7,855 nucleotides of DNA from positions 1-7,855 of the forward strand of contig JANXZP010000120.1 of NCBI GenBank assembly GCA_025355485.1, in the 5' to 3' direction. Below the pieces are notes generated by a model. It saw only the letters and a program-made list of their open reading frames with translations, made no database searches and had not been told where the DNA came from. Made by a program: the position numbers and the translations under genes. The number at the start of each line of letters is the position of its first letter. The first letter of the stretch is position 1. This document shows positions 1 to 7,813 of the stretch, piece after piece. Source of the stretch: Pseudomonadota bacterium (GTDB lineage: Bacteria > Pseudomonadota > Gammaproteobacteria > Xanthomonadales > Xanthomonadaceae).

Positions 1-107
1 GACTCGATCTGGCTGGACGTTGCGCAGGGCCCGACAGGCGGAGCGGCCATCCGGTGCAGGCACGCTACACTATGTCCAGGGGACGCGGCGATGCCGCGGA
101 GGGTGTC
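1..107 (+). other. Left edge; possible 3' end of an upstream gene plus leader
   Basis: No complete gene fits here. Reading from base 1, frame 1 is open until a TGA at 109-111. Its first 20 or so codons end mostly in G or C (DSIWLDVAQGPTGG...), as expected for coding DNA in this genome. The later codons (AGG, ACA, CTA, TGT, CCA, GGG) are poor. If this frame is real it is the tail of an upstream gene, and its TGA overlaps the GTG start at 108 in a GTGA arrangement. The AT-rich TACACT box at 66-71 argues instead that part of the stretch is a promoter and leader. A short minus-strand frame starting at 50 is also open to the edge. I cannot decide between these without the sequence to the left. Confidence 0.25.
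66..71 (+). promoter_or_regulatory. Putative -10 box (TACACT) for the small unknown gene
   Basis: GCTACACT stands out in GC-rich surroundings and matches the -10 consensus at four of six positions, including the key A at position 2 and the final T. Initiation would fall near 78, leaving a leader of about 30 nt to the GTG at 108. No good -35 hexamer lies 16-18 bp upstream. The same GCTA-type box recurs before yheS and aspS, which supports it. It is inferred from sequence only. Confidence 0.35.
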
Positions 108-458
108 GTGAAACTGATCGAGCTGCTGCCCAACTTCACTGTCGAACTCCAGCAGGCCTGCGAGAGGCTCGGTCGTTCCGATCTCACCGCCCAACTTGCG
201 AATGTCGAGCTCGACAACAATACATACAACGTCAGGACGCAGGTCGCGCAACTGCGCCTGCGCCACAAGGGTGACGTCGATCCTGCGGAACCTGTCGAAA
301 CGGCGAATGTCGCGCCATCGAACGAAAAGGTGATCCTGCGCCATCGCTATGGTGTGCGCGCCGAAACCGACAACACCGGCCGCTTGCGACGGCTGATCCT
401 GGCGCACGGCGCCGATATCACCGAAGCGCTGGGTCGCTTCTCACCGTTGCGGCAATAG
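108..458 (+). CDS. Small conserved-looking protein of unknown function (DUF2283-like pattern)
   Basis: This 116-residue soluble protein is not one I can name with confidence. I chose the GTG at 108 because GGAGG at 98-102 sits 5 nt upstream and the protein then begins VKLIELLPNF, a plausible N-terminus. In-frame ATGs at 72 and 54 lack a ribosome site and would overlap the putative -10 box. The N-terminal 30 residues look helical (LIELLPNFTVELQQACERLG). The rest, with a TYNVRTQVAQLRLRH strand, then a variable loop, then GVRAETDNTGRLRRLIL and a terminal helix, resembles the DUF2283 layout (Tyr-rich strand, Asp-x-Gly turn, hydrophobic strand). That resemblance is pattern recognition only. There is no signal peptide or membrane segment. 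It lies 64 bp upstream of yheS, which has its own promoter, so the two are probably separate units. Confidence 0.6.
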   Translation: MKLIELLPNFTVELQQACERLGRSDLTAQLANVELDNNTYNVRTQVAQLRLRHKGDVDPAEPVETANVAPSNEKVILRHRYGVRAETDNTGRLRRLILAHGADITEALGRFSPLRQ

Positions 459-477
459 TGCGCGCCCACTGGTCGCG

Positions 478-492
478 CTGATCGAAGATCAG
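478..492. repeat. Perfect inverted repeat upstream of yheS
   Basis: CTGATC-GAA-GATCAG is a perfect 6-bp inverted repeat with a 3-nt centre. It lies in the gap before yheS and is centred 23-28 bp before the TACAAT box, so it occupies the place where a -35 element would be. It could be a dimeric regulator's operator or chance; no T-run follows, so it is not a terminator. Confidence 0.45.
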
Positions 493-507
493 AATAGGCC
501 GCGCTGC

Positions 508-513
508 TACAAT
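508..513 (+). promoter_or_regulatory. Putative -10 box (TACAAT) of yheS, giving a near-leaderless mRNA
   Basis: GCTACAAT matches the -10 consensus at five of six positions. Only 9 nt separate the box from the yheS ATG at 523. Normal initiation 6-8 nt downstream would fall at about 519-522, leaving a leader of only a few bases or none. No Shine-Dalgarno sequence is present between the box and the ATG, which fits leaderless translation. The -35 region lacks a TTGACA-like hexamer and contains an inverted repeat instead. Confidence 0.5.
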
Positions 514-522
514 TACGGGTTC

Positions 523-2391
<1,869 letters not shown>

Positions 2392-2447
2392 AGTCACGCC
2401 GATAACGCCCCACAACTTCCTCATCACCATCCTCTTCAAAGTGCGCC

Positions 2448-2879
2448 ATGCCCATCTACGGTTTCGAATGTGGCAGTTGCGGTCACCGTTTCGACCGGCT
2501 GCAGAAATTGTCCGACGCCGACCCGGCCATCTGCCCGGAATGCGGCGCCGAAACCTTGCGCCGCCAATTGACCGCGCCATCGTTCCGGTTGTCAGGCAGC
2601 GGCTGGTACGAAACCGACTTCAAGAAGGACGGCGACAGGAAGCGCAATCTGACCGAGAAGGGCGACGCTACCGCGAGCGAATCGAAAACCGAAGCCAAGG
2701 GCGACGCGGCTTCCAGCAGCAAAGCCGGTCAACCCGTCGCATCCGATACGGCTTCCAACAGCAAAGCCGGCCAATCGTCGGCAAGCAGCGACGCCGCAAC
2801 GGTCAAACCGGTTGCGGCTTCCAACAGCAAAGCTGGTCAACCCGGTCCAAAACCAACGCCCAAGCCAGCATCCGAATGA
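2448..2879 (+). CDS. FmdB-family zinc-ribbon protein with low-complexity repeat tail
   Basis: This is a 143-residue protein. The first 45 or so residues are an FmdB/CxxC_CXXC_SSSS-type zinc ribbon: MPIYGFECGSCGHRF opens the protein, and Cys8, Cys11, Cys29 and Cys32 form two CxxC knuckles to hold one zinc. LTAPSFRLSGSGWYETDF is the usual family continuation. From about 62 to the end the chain is disordered, made almost only of Lys, Ser, Ala, Thr, Gly, Pro and Glu, with three copies of AS(S/N)SKAGQ(P/S). The start is fixed by the family's MPIY N-terminus although no good ribosome site precedes it. It lies 56 bp after yheS and may be read through from that promoter. FmdB-type genes are often found just before aspS in proteobacteria. 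The name comes from a formamidase regulator, but the family function is unknown; a role in transcription or RNA-protein binding is only a guess. Confidence 0.9.
   Translation: MPIYGFECGSCGHRFDRLQKLSDADPAICPECGAETLRRQLTAPSFRLSGSGWYETDFKKDGDRKRNLTEKGDATASESKTEAKGDAASSSKAGQPVASDTASNSKAGQSSASSDAATVKPVAASNSKAGQPGPKPTPKPASE
2709..2844 (+). repeat. Three imperfect in-frame ~28-nt repeats in the FmdB tail
   Basis: Copies start at 2709, 2751 and 2817. Each begins GCTTCCA(G/A)CAGCAAAGC and encodes ASSSKAGQP, ASNSKAGQS and ASNSKAGQP at residues 88-96, 102-110 and 124-132. Spacings are 42 and 66 nt, multiples of three, so the frame is kept. The identity is at base level, including codon choice, which suggests recent duplication or slippage. 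The repeats lie wholly inside the coding region and the intervals are unlike CRISPR spacers. Confidence 0.85.
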
Positions 2880-2881
2880 GT

Positions 2882-2898
2882 CATCGCGCGATGCGCGA
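2882..2898. repeat. Overlapping palindromes upstream of aspS
   Basis: CATCGCGCGATG (2882-2893) is a perfect 12-bp palindrome starting 3 bases after the FmdB stop. It overlaps a second inverted repeat, TCGCGC-GAT-GCGCGA (2884-2898). There is no T-run after it, so intrinsic termination is unlikely. It is centred about 21 bp before the TAAACT box, at the -35 position of the aspS promoter. It could be an operator, a folding element in read-through RNA, or chance in GC-rich DNA. Confidence 0.5.
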
Positions 2899-2908
2899 GC
2901 CATGCCGC

Positions 2909-2914
2909 TAAACT
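2909..2914 (+). promoter_or_regulatory. Putative -10 box (TAAACT) of aspS
   Basis: GCTAAACTAA is the only AT-rich patch between the FmdB gene and aspS and matches the -10 consensus at five of six positions. Initiation near 2921 would give a leader of about 40 nt that contains the ribosome site. No TTGACA-like -35 is visible; a palindrome occupies that position. Confidence 0.5.
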
Positions 2915-2950
2915 AATCCGCCGTACCGGCCATCTGCGCCGCGCTTTCCT

Positions 2951-2954
2951 GGAG
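2951..2954 (+). promoter_or_regulatory. Ribosome binding site of aspS
   Basis: GGAG lies 5 nt before the ATG at 2960, within the standard range, and supports that start over any later one. Confidence 0.7.
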
Positions 2955-2959
2955 TTTCC

Positions 2960-4735
2960 ATGCGCACCCATTTTTGCGGCCTTATCGATGAGAGTCTCGT
3001 CGGCCAGACTGTCACTCTTTGCGGTTGGGCGGACGTCGCGCGCAACCTCGGCGGTCTGTGTTTCATCGATTTGCGCGACCACGAAGGCATCGTGCAGATT
3101 GTTGCCGAGCCGGATGCGGATACTGCGGGCAATGCGGATGTGATCGCCGCCGCAGCGCACGTCGGTTACGAAGATTGTCTGTGCATCACCGGCACCGTGC
3201 GTGCGCGTCATGCCGTGAACGACAAGATCAAGAGCGGCAAAGTCGAAGTCGTCGCGACGCAGATCGAACTGCTCAACAAGGCCGATCCGCTGCCGTTCCA
3301 CGCGCATGAGAATCCCGGTGAGGACATCCGCCTCAAGTACCGCTATCTCGACATGCGCCGTCCGGCGATGCAGCAGATGATGCGCACGCGCATCAAGCTC
3401 GTGCAGTCGTTGCGCCGCTGGCTCGACGCGCGTGGATTCCAGGACATCGAAACGCCGATCCTCACCAAGGCGACGCCCGAAGGCGCGCGCGACTTCCTCG
3501 TGCCGGCGCGCATGCATCCAGGCGAGTTCTACGCGTTGCCGCAGTCGCCGCAACTGTTCAAGCAGATCCTGATGATGGCCGGCTTCGATCGCTATTATCA
3601 GATCGCGCGCTGCTTCCGTGACGAGGCGCTGCGCGCCGATCGCCAGCTCGAATTTACCCAACTCGACATGGAGTTCGCGTGGGTTGCCGAGCGCGACGTG
3701 CAGGAGGCGACCGAGGAGATGATTCGCGTTGTGTTCAAGGAAGTGATGGATGTCGAACTCGCCAATCCATTCCCGCGTCTGACGTACGCCGAGGCGATGC
3801 GTCGCTATGGCTCGGACAAGCCCGACCTGCGCATTGCGCTGGAACTCGTGGATGTTGCCGAACTCGTCAAGGGTTGCGAGTTCAAGGTATTCACCGATTG
3901 GGCGAGCCATGTCGAGGGTCGCGTCGCCGCGTTGCGCGTGCCCGGTGGTGCCGAGTTGTCGCGCAAGCAGATCGACGACTGCGCGGCGCATGCCGCGAAG
4001 CACGGCGCGAAAGGTCTTGCGTGGATGAAGGTCGCCGATCGCACGATCGGACGCGAAGGCATCAATTCGCCGATCGCGAAATTCCTCGACGACGCGACAC
4101 TACACGCAGTGCTCGACGCGACCCAGGCGCAGTCGGGCGACATCCTGTTCTTCGGCGCGGGCCCGTGGAAATCGGTCAGTGATTTCATTGGCGTGCTGCG
4201 GATCAAGGTCGCGAAAGACCTCGGACTCGTCACGCAAGGATGGACCCCACTGTGGGTCACCGACTTCCCGATGTTCGAATGGGACGAGGACGACCAGCGC
4301 TACGTCGCCCTGCATCATCCGTTCACCGCGCCGGCGGTCGATGATGTCGCCGCATTGCGCGCGAACGCGCGAACCGCCGCAAGCCGCGGCTACGACATGG
4401 TGCTCAACGGCAACGAGATCGGTGGCGGTTCGATCCGCATCCATCGCTCGGACATGCAGTCGGCGGTCTTCGACCTGCTGGGGATCAGCAAGGGAGACGC
4501 GGAGTTGAAGTTCGGATTCCTGCTCGAAGCTCTGCGCTACGGCGCACCGCCGCACGGCGGCATCGCATTCGGCATCGACCGCATCGCCGCGCTGATGGCC
4601 GGTACCGAATCGATCCGCGACGTGATCGCATTCCCGAAGACCACGACCGCGCAATGCCCGATGACCGGTGCGCCGTCGCCGGTGCCGGACAAGCAGCTCG
4701 CCGAAGTGCATGTCTCGGTGCGCGCGAAGGAATGA
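2960..4735 (+). CDS. aspS: Aspartyl-tRNA synthetase
   Basis: This cytosolic class IIb aminoacyl-tRNA synthetase of 591 residues (E. coli AspRS has 590) joins aspartate to tRNA-Asp using ATP. The N-terminal OB-fold anticodon-binding domain covers about 1-110 (GQTVTLCGWADVARNLGG, FIDLRDHEGIVQIV). The catalytic core follows with YRYLDMRRP, QSPQLFKQ (195-202, aspartate binding) and motif 2 RCFRDEALRADRQLEFTQLD with Arg217. A bacterial GAD insertion spans roughly 285-420. Motif 3 GIAFGIDRIAALM has Arg541. All expected catalytic elements are intact. Residue 30 is Leu, as in tRNA-Asp-specific enzymes, but the loop RARHAVNDK has Val86 where E. coli has Lys82 and is two residues shorter, so strict discrimination against tRNA-Asn cannot be read from sequence alone. 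The gene has its own promoter and ribosome site and its stop overlaps the next gene's start. Confidence 0.98.
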   Translation: MRTHFCGLIDESLVGQTVTLCGWADVARNLGGLCFIDLRDHEGIVQIVAEPDADTAGNADVIAAAAHVGYEDCLCITGTVRARHAVNDKIKSGKVEVVATQIELLNKADPLPFHAHENPGEDIRLKYRYLDMRRPAMQQMMRTRIKLVQSLRRWLDARGFQDIETPILTKATPEGARDFLVPARMHPGEFYALPQSPQLFKQILMMAGFDRYYQIARCFRDEALRADRQLEFTQLDMEFAWVAERDVQEATEEMIRVVFKEVMDVELANPFPRLTYAEAMRRYGSDKPDLRIALELVDVAELVKGCEFKVFTDWASHVEGRVAALRVPGGAELSRKQIDDCAAHAAKHGAKGLAWMKVADRTIGREGINSPIAKFLDDATLHAVLDATQAQSGDILFFGAGPWKSVSDFIGVLRIKVAKDLGLVTQGWTPLWVTDFPMFEWDEDDQRYVALHHPFTAPAVDDVAALRANARTAASRGYDMVLNGNEIGGGSIRIHRSDMQSAVFDLLGISKGDAELKFGFLLEALRYGAPPHGGIAFGIDRIAALMAGTESIRDVIAFPKTTTAQCPMTGAPSPVPDKQLAEVHVSVRAKE

Positions 4736-5256
4736 GTTTTATTATTCGTCGTGCGGTGCGTGGCGATGCGGAAACGCTGTCGCGCATCGCGATGCAGACC
4801 TTCACGGAAACATTCGGGCATCTGTATCCGGACGAGGACCTGCAGGATTTCCTGCGCACGAACTACTCGATCGAGGGATGGATGCGACTGTTGTGCGATG
4901 ACGCATCCGCTGTGTGGCTGCTCGAAGACGATGGCGTAGCCGTCGGTTATGCACACGCCGGCGCCTGCGGTCTGCCGTATCCTGATGCGACGAAAAAAGA
5001 TGGCGAACTGAAACGGCTGTACCTGCTGCCGCAGGCGCGCAATGGCGGCTGCGGCAGTCGTTTGTTCGAGACCGCACTAGCTTGGCTGGAGCGGGACGGG
5101 CCGCGCACGATCTGGATCAGCGTGTGGTCGGAGAATCTCGGTGCGCAACGCTTCTATGCGCGCTGGGGATTCAGCAAGGCCGGTGAATACGAATTTCCGG
5201 TCGGCCGCGTGCGCGACCACGAATTCATGTTCCGCCGCGACGCGAAGCGCGCATGA
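4732..5256 (+). CDS. GNAT-family N-acetyltransferase, PaiA-like
   Basis: This is a 174-residue soluble protein with a GNAT fold that would transfer acetyl from acetyl-CoA to an amine. The N-terminus FIIRRAVRGDAETLSRIA is the usual first strand and helix. TFTETFGHLYPDEDLQDFL resembles the start of Bacillus PaiA, a polyamine N-acetyltransferase. Motif A is ELKRLYLLPQARNGGCGSRL (92-111), with the RNGGCG turn for the CoA pyrophosphate. Motif B is VWSENLGAQRFYARWGF (131-147), followed by FPVGRVRDHEFMF, again PaiA-like. The ATG at 4732 overlaps the aspS stop (ATGA). AAGGA lies too close to the ATG to act normally, so translation is probably coupled to aspS. Longer in-frame starts upstream fall inside aspS and add nothing typical of the family. 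The substrate is unknown; polyamine or another small amine is an inference from similarity. Confidence 0.88.
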   Translation: MSFIIRRAVRGDAETLSRIAMQTFTETFGHLYPDEDLQDFLRTNYSIEGWMRLLCDDASAVWLLEDDGVAVGYAHAGACGLPYPDATKKDGELKRLYLLPQARNGGCGSRLFETALAWLERDGPRTIWISVWSENLGAQRFYARWGFSKAGEYEFPVGRVRDHEFMFRRDAKRA

Positions 5257-5891
5257 CCGCGCCACGCACGTCCGAGAACGTGATTCTGCTGCACGGCCTG
5301 TGGCTGCGTGGCGTGGCGATGGCCTATCTCGCGCGCAGGCTGCGCAACGAGGGGTTCGATCCGCATACCTTCGATTACGCCACGGTGCGCGATGGAATCG
5401 ATCTCGCCAGCGAGCGCCTGCGCGAACGCATTGGCGAGCTCGGGGACGGCACCGTGCATCTGGTCGGGCACAGCCTCGGCGGACTGGTTGCGGCGACGAT
5501 CCTGCAACGCCATCCCGACCTGATCGACGGCCGCATCGTATGCCTGGGTGCGCCGTTGCGCGGCAGTGCGGCGGCGCGTTCATTGCAAGGCATTCCTGGC
5601 GGCTCGGCGATGCTGGGGCAGAGCTTTCAGCTGCTCGAACGTGGCCTGGAACGCTGGGATGGCCCGCAGCAGCTCGGCGTCATCGCCGGTCGCTTGCCGT
5701 TCGGGCTGGGCTTCCTGCTCGGTGGAGTGAATGCGCCGCACGATGGCACGGTTTCAGTGGAGGAAACCCGCTTGCCGGGCATCGCCGATCATCGAGTGAT
5801 TGCCGCCGCGCATACCGGACTGGTGTATTCCGACGAGGCTGCGCGGCAGACCATCTCATTTTTACGCGATGGCCGCTTCGGCACGGAATAG
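5253..5891 (+). CDS. Small alpha/beta hydrolase (lipase/esterase-like)
   Basis: This 212-residue protein has a compact alpha/beta-hydrolase fold. VILLHGLWLRG (10-20) provides the first strand and the His-Gly oxyanion region. GHSLGG carries the nucleophile Ser74, HDGTVSVEET supplies the likely acid Asp164, and AAAHTGLVYS the catalytic His187, so the triad looks complete. There is no signal peptide, membrane helix or large lid, so a cytosolic esterase or thioesterase of small substrates is plausible; the substrate cannot be read from sequence. The pattern with Asp and His close together near the C-terminus matches small lipase/PGAP1-like hydrolases annotated in many proteobacteria. The ATG overlaps the acetyltransferase stop (ATGA) and the ribosome site is weak, indicating coupled translation as the third gene of the aspS unit. 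Confidence 0.88.
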   Translation: MTAPRTSENVILLHGLWLRGVAMAYLARRLRNEGFDPHTFDYATVRDGIDLASERLRERIGELGDGTVHLVGHSLGGLVAATILQRHPDLIDGRIVCLGAPLRGSAAARSLQGIPGGSAMLGQSFQLLERGLERWDGPQQLGVIAGRLPFGLGFLLGGVNAPHDGTVSVEETRLPGIADHRVIAAAHTGLVYSDEAARQTISFLRDGRFGTE

Positions 5892-5901
5892 CTTCATGGC
5901 G

Positions 5902-5907
5902 TAAAAT
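5902..5907 (+). promoter_or_regulatory. Putative -10 box (TAAAAT) of yebC-ruvCA
   Basis: TAAAAT lies in the 50-bp gap between the hydrolase stop and yebC and matches the -10 consensus at five of six positions. It is framed by GGCG and CGCC, a 4-bp inverted repeat. Initiation near 5914 would leave a leader of about 28 nt containing the AGGAAG ribosome site at 5932-5937, 4 nt before the ATG. No clear -35 hexamer is visible. This suggests yebC and the ruv genes can be transcribed apart from aspS. Confidence 0.5.
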
Positions 5908-5941
5908 CGCCCGTCGCAATCGCATACACGCAGGAAGCCGC

Positions 5942-6673
5942 ATGGGCAGGGGACCATCGATCGAAGGCCGCAAGAACGCCGAAGACGCGCGGCGCGGCAA
6001 GATCTTCACCAAGATCATCCGCGAGATTTCGGTTGCCGCGCGCAGCGGCGGCGGCGATCCGGGCGGCAATCCGCGCCTGCGCACCGCGATCGACAAGGCG
6101 TTGTCAGCAAACATGACCAAGGACACCATCGAGCGCGCGATCAAGAAGGCGACCGGCGAACTCGAAGGCGTGAATTACGAGGAAATCCGCTACGAAGGCT
6201 ACGCGCCCGGCGGCGTTGCGGTGATCGTGGATTGCCTGACCGACAACAAGGTGCGTACCGTGTCCGACGTGCGCCATGCGTTCGCGAAGTTCGGCGGCAA
6301 CCTCGGCACCGACGGCTCGGTCGCGTTCCTGTTCAAGAAGTGCGGCGTGCTGAGTTTCGCGCCCGGCGCCGATGAGGAACGCATCACCGAGATCGCGATC
6401 GATTCCGGTGCGGACGATGTCATTGCGTATCCGGAGGACGGCGCGATCGACGTGCTCACCGCGCCCGACGCATTTCAGTCGGTAAAGTCGGGGATGGAAA
6501 GTGCAGGCATGACGCCCGCCATCGCCGAAATCACATTCCGCGCCGAGAACGACATCGCCGTTGCTGGCGACACTGCGCAAGCCGTCGCGAAACTGCTTGC
6601 GTGGCTGGACGACCTCGATGACGTGCAGAACGTGTATTCCAACGCCGGCTTGCCGGCGGATGCGTACGGCTGA
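5942..6673 (+). CDS. yebC: YebC/PmpR/TACO1 family protein
   Basis: This is a 243-residue cytosolic protein of the YebC/TACO1 family. Members have been described as DNA-binding regulators (PmpR in Pseudomonas acts on quorum-sensing genes) and, more recently, as ribosome-associated factors that help translate proline-rich stretches. Visible family blocks are RRGKIFTKIIREISVAAR (18-34), GGDPGGNPRLRTAIDKA, NMTKDTIERAIKKATGE, YEGYAPGGVAVIVDCLTDN (84-102) and GGNLGTDGSVAFLF. The acidic C-terminal region ends near LDDVQNVYSNAGL. The start at 5942 follows AGGAAG. The N-terminus MGRGPSIEGRKNAEDA differs from the widespread MAGHSKWANIKHRKAAQDA while the rest is standard. I recall this version from Xanthomonas, so it is a lineage trait rather than a frameshift. 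It lies 2 bp before ruvC, the common aspS-yebC-ruv neighbourhood of gammaproteobacteria. Confidence 0.96.
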   Translation: MGRGPSIEGRKNAEDARRGKIFTKIIREISVAARSGGGDPGGNPRLRTAIDKALSANMTKDTIERAIKKATGELEGVNYEEIRYEGYAPGGVAVIVDCLTDNKVRTVSDVRHAFAKFGGNLGTDGSVAFLFKKCGVLSFAPGADEERITEIAIDSGADDVIAYPEDGAIDVLTAPDAFQSVKSGMESAGMTPAIAEITFRAENDIAVAGDTAQAVAKLLAWLDDLDDVQNVYSNAGLPADAYG

Positions 6674-6675
6674 GC

Positions 6676-7197
6676 ATGATCCGCATTCTGGGAATCGACC
6701 CGGGTTCGCAGCGCACGGGCGTCGGCATCGTCGATTGCGACGCCAGCGGTCGCACGATGCATGTTTATCACGCGCCATTGGTCCTGCTGGGCGACGGCGA
6801 GTTTCCGCAGCGGCTCAAGCGATTGCTTGATGGATTGGCCGAGGTGATCGACACATACAAGCCACAGGAAGTCGCGATCGAAAAAGTCTTCATGGCGCGC
6901 AATCCGGATTCGGCGCTCAAGCTCGGGCAGGCGCGCGGTGCGGCGATGTGCGCTGCGGTACTGCGCGACTTGCCGATCCACGAATACTCCGCGAAGGAAA
7001 TCAAGCTCGCGGTCGTCGGCAGCGGCGGTGCGGAAAAAACCCAGATCCAGCACATGGTCGGCGTGATGCTGAATTTGCAGGGAAAATTGCAGGCCGACGC
7101 AGCCGATGCGCTCGCGGTTGCGATCACGCATGCACATGTGCGCGCGACGGCGCAGCGACTGGGTGTCAACGTGAAACTCGCGTGGGGACGAAAATGA
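6676..7197 (+). CDS. ruvC: Crossover junction endodeoxyribonuclease RuvC
   Basis: This is the 173-residue Holliday-junction resolvase. It works as a dimer, making paired nicks in opposing strands of the four-way junction once RuvAB has moved it, to finish recombination and repair. The four metal-binding acids are all present: Asp8 in ILGIDPGSQRTGVG, Glu69 in VAIEKVF, and Asp141 and Asp144 in ADAADALAVAITHAH (E. coli Asp7, Glu66, Asp138, Asp141). NPDSALKLGQARGAA and YSAKEIKLAVVGSGGAEKTQ are further family signatures. Length equals that of E. coli RuvC. The start is 2 bp after the yebC stop with no strong ribosome site, so translation is probably coupled. The stop overlaps the ruvA start (ATGA). 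Confidence 0.98.
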   Translation: MIRILGIDPGSQRTGVGIVDCDASGRTMHVYHAPLVLLGDGEFPQRLKRLLDGLAEVIDTYKPQEVAIEKVFMARNPDSALKLGQARGAAMCAAVLRDLPIHEYSAKEIKLAVVGSGGAEKTQIQHMVGVMLNLQGKLQADAADALAVAITHAHVRATAQRLGVNVKLAWGRK

Positions 7198-7787
7198 TAG
7201 GTCGTCTCAAAGGCACCATCGTCCACAAACAGCCACCATGGCTAGTATTGGATGTCCACGGCGTCGGCTACGAACTCGAAGCGCCGATGAGCACGTTCTA
7301 CGACCTGCCCGAAGTCGGCCGCGAAGTCGCCTTGTTCACCCACTACGCGCAGAAGGAAGACTCGGTGTCACTGTACGGATTCCTCAGCGAATCCGAACGC
7401 CGCTTGTTCCGTGACGTGCAGAAGGTCACCGGCATCGGCGCGAAGATCGCGCTTGCGATCCTGTCGGGCGCGAGTGTTTCCGATTTCGCGCGCCTCGTGC
7501 AGACATCCGACGTGACCGCGCTCACGCGCATTCCCGGCATCGGCAAGAAAACCGCCGAGCGCATCGTGGTCGAGTTGCGCGATCGCGCAAGGGATTTCGG
7601 TGGTGCAGGCACGATGCTTGCCGGGAAACCTGTGGCAACCGATCCGTTGAGCGAGGCTATCGCCGCGTTGCAGCAACTCGGCTACAAACCGGCCGAAGCG
7701 TTGCGCATGGCCGAAAAGGCGCAGACTGAAGGCGATGATGTCGAAGCGATCATCCGCAAGGCGCTGAAGTCGGCGTTGCGCGGCTGA
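7194..7787 (+). CDS. ruvA: Holliday junction branch migration protein RuvA
   Basis: This 197-residue protein (E. coli RuvA 203) forms a tetramer that holds the Holliday junction in an open square and docks the RuvB motors. The OB-fold domain I runs from MIGRLKGTI to about 63, with the acidic pin Glu55-Asp56 (QKEDSVSLYGF) that separates the strands. Two helix-hairpin-helix motifs follow, VTGIGAKIALAIL (78-90) and IPGIGKKTAERIV (113-125), which bind DNA backbone. A flexible Gly/Ala linker leads to domain III (about 150-197, SEAIAALQQLGYKPAEALRMA), the RuvB contact. The ATG overlaps the ruvC stop, with GGGGA 5 nt upstream as ribosome site. Earlier in-frame starts lie inside ruvC and do not belong to the family. 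Confidence 0.98.
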   Translation: MIGRLKGTIVHKQPPWLVLDVHGVGYELEAPMSTFYDLPEVGREVALFTHYAQKEDSVSLYGFLSESERRLFRDVQKVTGIGAKIALAILSGASVSDFARLVQTSDVTALTRIPGIGKKTAERIVVELRDRARDFGGAGTMLAGKPVATDPLSEAIAALQQLGYKPAEALRMAEKAQTEGDDVEAIIRKALKSALRG

Positions 7788-7813
7788 CCGGGCGATTCAC
7801 GGAAGACCCTGCC

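Noticed and set aside
1..50. A divergent minus-strand gene starting at 50
   Set aside because: Only about 16 codons are visible, with no ribosome site and no recognisable sequence; it cannot be told apart from chance.
459..480. Possible terminator hairpin after the small unknown gene (GCGCG...CGCGC)
   Set aside because: The stem is short and no T-run follows; similar GC stems are frequent in this sequence by chance.
2709..2844. Repeats resembling a short CRISPR-like array
   Set aside because: There are only three imperfect copies, with unequal 14- and 38-nt gaps, inside an open coding frame and with no cas genes nearby.
2837..4003. A 388-codon open frame on the minus strand opposite aspS
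   Set aside because: It is the shadow of the aspS frame: His/Arg-rich composition, no recognisable domain, and it runs across the aspS promoter region.
5141..5941. An in-frame upstream extension of yebC running back through the hydrolase
   Set aside because: The extension is Arg-rich nonsense, overlaps two real genes and ignores the AGGAAG ribosome site and family-like start at 5942.
6948..7193. An in-frame upstream extension of ruvA inside ruvC
   Set aside because: RuvA proteins begin MIGRLKG, exactly at 7194, with a ribosome site upstream; the extension has no family similarity.
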